Assembly: GCA_963832945.1 (NCBI GenBank)
Contig: CAWHVV010000010.1
Span: forward strand, 620,001 to 684,000
Direction: 5' to 3'
DNA from: JAFEDN01 sp963832945
Lineage (GTDB): Bacteria; Pseudomonadota; Gammaproteobacteria; Coxiellales; Coxiellaceae
Length of the DNA stretch: 64,000 nt
The first letter of the stretch is position 1, and each line of letters opens with the position of its first letter. The position numbers and the translations under genes were made by a program. This document shows positions 60,437 to 64,000 of this stretch, piece after piece. Under the pieces are notes generated by a model, which was given only the letters and a program-made list of their open reading frames with translations, made no database searches and was not told the origin of the DNA.

Positions 60437-60751
60437 ATGGTAGCAGTGGCTGAAAAGGTCAATGTAAAAATAAGCCCGTTAGGAGATCGTGTTTTGGTTG
60501 AACGGATCGAAGCGGATCAAAGATCACCAGGGGGCATTGTCCTTCCCGGAACCGCGAAAGAAAAACCGCAAGAAGGTATTGTTCGCGCCGTGGGCAAAGG
60601 CGGCAAAGATAAAAATGGCAATGTCACCCCAGTGGCCGTTAAAGTGGGCGATAAAATTATTTTTGGCAAATACTCTGGCAGCGAAATCAAGCTCGAAGGC
60701 AAAGAGTATGTGGTGGTTCGTGAAGACGACATCATTGGTATTATTGAATAA
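60437..60751 (+). CDS. groES: Co-chaperonin GroES
   Basis: The 104-residue protein (start ATG 60437 after TTTGGAGAAGA) carries the family sequence: ISPLGDRVLVERIEADQRSP, the mobile loop GGIVLPGTAKEKPQEG, VGDKIIFGKYSGSEIKLEGK and ending VREDDIIGIIE. It forms the heptameric lid of GroEL. It is first in the groES-groEL operon behind a sigma-32 promoter and is intact, unlike groEL. Confidence 0.98.
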   Translation: MVAVAEKVNVKISPLGDRVLVERIEADQRSPGGIVLPGTAKEKPQEGIVRAVGKGGKDKNGNVTPVAVKVGDKIIFGKYSGSEIKLEGKEYVVVREDDIIGIIE

Positions 60752-60777
60752 TTTATTAAATATTTAAGAGGAAATAT

Positions 60778-62441
60778 ATGGCTGCAAAATTAATTCAACA
60801 CGGCGAAAGCCGCTAAACGCGCATTAATGCGAGGGTGTAGATATCCTAGCCGACGCCGTTAAAGTCACGTTAGGTCCCAAAGGCCGCAACGTGGTTCTCG
60901 ACAAATCTTTGGCGCACCGACCATCACCAAAGATGGTGTTTCCGTCGCCAAAGAAATCGAATTGGTAGACAAATTTGAAAACATGGGCGCACAAATGGTT
61001 AAAGAAGTGGCTTCCCAAACTTCTGACGATGCTGGCGACGGCACCACCACCGCACCGTATTGGCGCAAGCGATCCTTAAAGAAGGCATCCGAGCTGTGGC
61101 TGCCGGCATGAATCCCATGGATTTCAAACGCGGATTAGATAAAGGCATGACGGCTGTTATCGCCGAACTGAAGAAAATTTCTAAACCTTGCACAGATGAT
61201 CGAGCCATCGCTCAAGTTGGCACGATTTCTGCGAACTCTGACGAAGCAATTGGCCGCATTATTGCTGAAGCCATGGCGAAAGTGGGCAAAGAAGGCGTTA
61301 TTACTGTTGAAGACGGTTCTGGTCTAGAAAATGAACTCGACGTCGTCGAAGGTATGCAGTTTGATCGTGGTTATCTGTCTCCTTACTTCATCAACAATCA
61401 ACAAAACATGAGCGCTGAACTGGAATCCCGTTCATTCTCGTGATCGACAAGAAAATTTCCAATATTCGCGAAATGCTGCCGGTCTTGGAAGGCGTTGCAA
61501 AATCCGGCAAACCATTATTGATCATTGCTGAAGATGTTGAAGGCGAAGCGTTAGCCACTTTAGTGGTGAACAACATTCGCGGCATTGTTAAAGTATGTGC
61601 TGTGAAAGCCCTGGCTTTGGCGATCGTCGTAAAGCAATGTTGCAAGATATTGCGGTATTAACCGGCGCGAAAGTGATTTCTGAAGAAATCGGTTTAGAGC
61701 TGGAAAAAACCACTTTAGAAGATTTGGGTTCCGCCAAACGCGTTATCGTCACCAAAGACAACACCACCATTATTGATGGCAGCGGTAAAGCCGAAAGACA
61801 TCAAAGCACGCATTGATCAAATTCGTCAGGAAATCGAAGCCAGCACTTCTGATTACGACAGAGAAAAATTGCAAGAACGTTTGGCTAAATTAGCCGGCGG
61901 TGTTGCAGTAATCAAAGTAGGCGCAGCCACTGAAGTGGAAATGAAAGAGAAAAAAGCCCGCGTTGAAGATGCATTGCATGCAACCCGCGCTGCGGTTGAA
62001 GAAGGCATTGTTCCTGGCGGCGGCGTTGCATTGATTCGTGCGTTGCGCGCACTGAAGAAAATTGACGTTGCCAACCACGACCAGCAGGTAGGTGTCGATA
62101 TTTTACGCCGCGCAATGGCAACGCCATTGCGTCAAATCGTTGCCAATGCCGGCGAGGAACCCGCGGTGATTTTAGCCAAAGTGGAAAGCAACAATAGCGA
62201 AAGCTATGGTTACAATGCCGCGACCGGTGAATTTGGCGACATGATTGAGATGGGTATTCTCGATCCCACCAAAGTCACCCGTACTGCATTACAAAATGCG
62301 GTATCGATTGCCGGCCTAATGATCACCACCGAATGCATGATTACTGATGTGCCAAAAGAAGACGCACATAATCATGGCGGCGAAGGCGGCGGTGGCATGG
62401 GCGGTATGGGAGGCATGGGTGGAATGGGCGGCATGATGTAA
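60778..62441 (+). CDS. groEL: Chaperonin GroEL, seven apparent single-base indels
   Basis: The frames join into a complete GroEL of about 550 residues: MAAKL, RALMRGVDILADAVKVTLGP, GDGTTTATVLAQAILKEGI, DRGYLSPYFINNQQNMSAEL, KAPGFGDRRKAM, EKLQERLAKLAGGVAVIKVG and the GGM tail (GGMGGMGGMGGMGGMM). Breaks are at about 60798, 60836 (GGG for GG), 60908 (TTT for TTTT), 61050 (A for AA), 61430 (CCC for CCCC), 61604 (CCC for CCCC) and 61797 (AAA for AA). Nearly all are in homopolymers. groEL is essential, so error in the sequence is far more likely than loss. A terminator follows. Confidence 0.95.
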
Positions 62442-62471
62442 TTCTGCTATTCAGAACCTGTCTTTTACGCA

Positions 62472-62502
62472 AAAAACCCCGCCATCCGGCGGGGTTTTTT
62501 TT
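62472..62502 (+). terminator. groEL intrinsic terminator
   Basis: CCCCGCC (62477-62483) and GGCGGGG (62488-62494) form a 7-bp GC stem with loop ATCC, extended by A/T pairs, followed by eight T. A near-identical copy lies at 63391-63420. Confidence 0.9.
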
Positions 62503-62531
62503 AGATGAACCCAGCAGGGTAATTTGTCTGG

Positions 62532-62909
62532 TTATGCTTTGAAAACGATTAATTGCAAATCTTTAATCATTTTATAGTGCTTCCGGTTACCACTGACTAA
62601 ATCAGCATTCCGCTCGATAGCAGTGGCGGCAATAATAGCGTCATTAGTCCTAATTCCATCTCTTAAACTATATTCTTCTATATAAATAGCAGCGCGATGG
62701 CCAATATTTTCATTCAAAGGAATGACTGTAAAATGACAATCGCTCAAAAAACTTTTAATTTGCTTGTGTAGAATTTTTTTTGGGGCGCATTGGAGTAACT
62801 CCATATAAGTAATAACAGAGATTTCACGAACTTCAGTTTTATCAATAATTTCCGCAGCGTTGGCATTTCCTCTTTGCAGCCAAATCAGTATATCCGTGTC
62901 AAATATCAC
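62532..62909 (-). CDS. vapC: PIN-domain toxin (VapC family)
   Basis: The GTG at 62909, inside the antitoxin gene end, gives 125 residues beginning VIFDTDILIWLQRGNANAAE (first acidic residue). TYMELL (Glu), then LRDGIRTNDAIIAATAIERN (Asp pair) and ADLVSGNRKHYKMI complete the PIN active site. VapC toxins are Mg-dependent ribonucleases, often cutting initiator tRNA or rRNA. A longer frame upstream exists but lies in the antitoxin gene. The pair lies between two copies of the groEL-type terminator. Confidence 0.88.
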   Translation of the reverse strand: MIFDTDILIWLQRGNANAAEIIDKTEVREISVITYMELLQCAPKKILHKQIKSFLSDCHFTVIPLNENIGHRAAIYIEEYSLRDGIRTNDAIIAATAIERNADLVSGNRKHYKMIKDLQLIVFKA

Positions 62910-63138
62910 TGTAGCGATCTCCACGCAGCTTCGCCATGATATCTTCCACAGAGTTTTTTTCGTCCGACAGCATACCAAAAAATGGATGCTGTTTAACTGA
63001 GCGCATTTTTTTCTTCCGAATAGGCACGATAACCGCCTTTTCTTTACCATGATACAGGATCACCACTTCCTCGTTGCGATTTAACGCATTTAGCACATCA
63101 CGCATACGGTACCTCAAATCAACAATGTTCGCACGCAT
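62899..63138 (-). CDS. vapB: Phd/YefM-like antitoxin of the PIN toxin
   Basis: The ATG at 63138, five bases after AGGAG, gives 79 residues: MRANIVDLRYRMRDVLNALN and RNEEVVILYHGKEKAVIVPI fit the Phd/YefM fold (V-I-L..GK..AVIVP). The acidic tail (SDEKNSVEDIMAKLRGD) would bind the toxin. It overlaps the toxin gene by 11 bases. Confidence 0.83.
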   Translation of the reverse strand: MRANIVDLRYRMRDVLNALNRNEEVVILYHGKEKAVIVPIRKKKMRSVKQHPFFGMLSDEKNSVEDIMAKLRGDRYSDI

Positions 63139-63144
63139 AAACAC

Positions 63145-63390
63145 TCCTTAAAAAGTATATTTATAAGTATACATTTATCTATTTTCCGTAGCAAACGGCA
63201 AAATTGCAGGCACATCCACTGCGGATAGTTGTCAGGCGCCCAAGATCTGCGCAAAGAACCCCGCATCCACTGACAGCAACTCTGTCGCCGATTATCATCA
63301 TATTCGGCAACTCCGCCACCGATTTTAGAAGAAAATCCGTCACACTAACTATAATAACCGTCGATTATTAAACTGTCTTTTATTTTACGC
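63145..63390. other. Gap between antitoxin gene and duplicated terminator
   Basis: No gene is visible. The AT-rich part just upstream of the antitoxin (TATACTTATAAATATA, about 63155-63170) probably holds its promoter and operator. The GC-richer remainder to 63390 has short direct repeats (CATCCACTG, twice, near 63212 and 63263) but no recognisable feature. Confidence 0.4.
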
Positions 63391-63420
63391 GAAAACCCCG
63401 CCATCCGGCGGGGTTTTTTT
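63391..63420. terminator. Second copy of the groEL-type terminator
   Basis: The same hairpin (CCCCGCC-ATCC-GGCGGGG with T7, and AAAA on the other side) as at 62472-62502, with a similar lead (TTTTACGC). No plus-strand gene precedes it, so it seems to be a duplication product bounding the PIN-toxin cassette. Confidence 0.7.
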
Positions 63421-63473
63421 AAAATTTTTTCAAGCTCTTATGCTCTTACATTTTGATCGTCTTTATTCTATAA

Positions 63474-63488
63474 TACCTATTATAGGTA
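63474..63488. promoter_or_regulatory. Operator-like palindrome before the Phd gene
   Basis: TACCTA-TTA-TAGGTA is a perfect palindrome that directly follows and overlaps a TATAAT-like -10 (63470-63475), 23 bases before the antitoxin ATG. Phd/YefM antitoxins repress their own promoters through such sites. Confidence 0.55.
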
Positions 63489-63510
63489 ATCTACGTAATC
63501 CGAGGTTTTT

Positions 63511-63741
63511 ATGAAAGCAACTGCGACTGAATTAAACAAGCATCCGGGTAAATACCTTAATCAGGCGATTAAAGAACCGGTAATCATTGAAAGAGCAGGC
63601 CATCCAGTGGTCGTCATGATTTCTTATGAACGGTATTTGACGCTAGAGGATGCGTACTGGGGAGAGTTAGCCAGTCTCGCCGACAAAGACAAGTCCCTGG
63701 GGGTTAAAAAGAGCATGGATTTTCTGCTAGGCGATGAGTAA
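63511..63741 (+). CDS. Phd/YefM-family antitoxin
   Basis: The 76-residue protein begins MKATATELNKHPGKYLNQAI and continues KEPVIIERAGHPVVVMISYE, the Phd/YefM DNA-binding fold, with an acidic C-terminus (KKSMDFLLGDE). It shares its last base with the start of the toxin gene. Confidence 0.88.
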   Translation: MKATATELNKHPGKYLNQAIKEPVIIERAGHPVVVMISYERYLTLEDAYWGELASLADKDKSLGVKKSMDFLLGDE

Positions 63742-64000
63742 TGCCAAAGCTTGACCTCAAGCCCAGAGCCAAAAAATTCCTTGAATCCTTACCGCCAAAG
63801 CATAAAAGGCAAGTCAAAGATCACATTTTATCGTTGGCAGATAACCCCACGCCTCACGACGCCAAAAAACTGATAGGGTATGAAAATTATCTAAGAACTG
63901 ACATTGGCGAGTATCGTATTATTTATCGCTATGAGCCAAACCCGAATACTATTGTTGTCGTGTTAGTGGGAAAACGCAACGGCGATGAAGTTTATCGGAT
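63741..64000 (+). CDS. RelE/ParE-family toxin (partial, right edge)
   Basis: The frame starts at ATG 63741 overlapping the antitoxin stop and runs off the window after 86 codons. KLDLKPRAKKFLESLPPKHK, RQVKDHILSLADNP, YLRTDIGEYRIIYRYEPN and VVLVGKRNGDEVYR are typical of RelE-type mRNA interferases (basic core and final K-R-x-G-D-x-x-Y-R). Only a few residues are likely missing. Confidence 0.88.
   Translation, partial: MPKLDLKPRAKKFLESLPPKHKRQVKDHILSLADNPTPHDAKKLIGYENYLRTDIGEYRIIYRYEPNPNTIVVVLVGKRNGDEVYR

Noticed and set aside
1..64000. CRISPR arrays
   Set aside because: No series of regularly spaced identical short repeats was seen; the repeats present are dispersed elements or palindromes.

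Overview
The window looks like a chromosome segment of a gammaproteobacterium of the Legionellales (Coxiellaceae-like), probably host-associated. This is inference. It rests on conserved gammaproteobacterial blocks (sspA-sspB, hemA-prfA-prmC, lolB/tRNA-Gln/prs/rplY/pth/ychF, accB-accC), on a GroEL whose reconstructed reading resembles Coxiella GroEL from memory, and on AT-rich, coiled-coil, ankyrin and eukaryote-like kinase genes that resemble Dot/Icm effectors. No secretion-system gene is present in the window.

Layout. 0-5 kb: end of sspA, sspB, a SnoaL-like protein, a PAP2 enzyme, a PilW-like TPR lipoprotein and an OppA-like lipoprotein, interleaved with three copies of a MITE-like repeat. 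5-11 kb: an AT-rich accessory/defence region (RloA/AbiLi ATPase plus RloB, gene fragments, an MNT-HEPN fusion, a Fic protein). The Fic part lies between two 78-bp direct repeats, one of which overlaps the 3' end of tRNA-Met. 11-25.6 kb: LysR/Bcr-type transporter pair and the ychF-pth-rplY-prs-tRNA-Gln-lolB-hemA-prfA-prmC housekeeping block, interrupted by an ISAs1-type relic, a candidate small RNA and a 163-nt palindrome. 25.6-30.2 kb: a duplication-rich hotspot downstream of prmC holding a DUF4143 ATPase, DUF2442/DUF4160 remnants, a RelB-YafQ pair and two copies of a DUF2007 zinc-ribbon gene. 30-39 kb: ferrochelatase, a protein kinase, two PilS-like pilins, rdgB and coiled-coil or unknown proteins. 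39-46 kb: polyamine genes (DHS-like enzyme, agmatine deiminase-like, arginine decarboxylase), DUF2807, ornithine cyclodeaminase, prmA. 46-53 kb: ParDE-type pair, accB-accC, an Rpn-family nuclease, dsbD, an ankyrin/unknown operon. 53-64 kb: GT39 transferase plus PAP2, OPT transporter, acnA, groES-groEL behind a sigma-32 promoter, and two further toxin-antitoxin pairs.

Two themes stand out. First, a family of about 205-bp elements with 11-12 bp terminal inverted repeats, 9-10 bp target duplications and a covarying end hairpin sits at gene 3' ends, twice directly against the TGA stop; one copy is split by an ISAs1-like element and one can be compared with an empty paralogous site. Second, many housekeeping genes (groEL, acnA, prfA, prmC, lysR, oppA) are broken by single-base indels, mostly in short homopolymer runs, with flanking protein sequence intact. 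This looks like base-calling error rather than gene decay, so these genes are best read as functional until resequenced.
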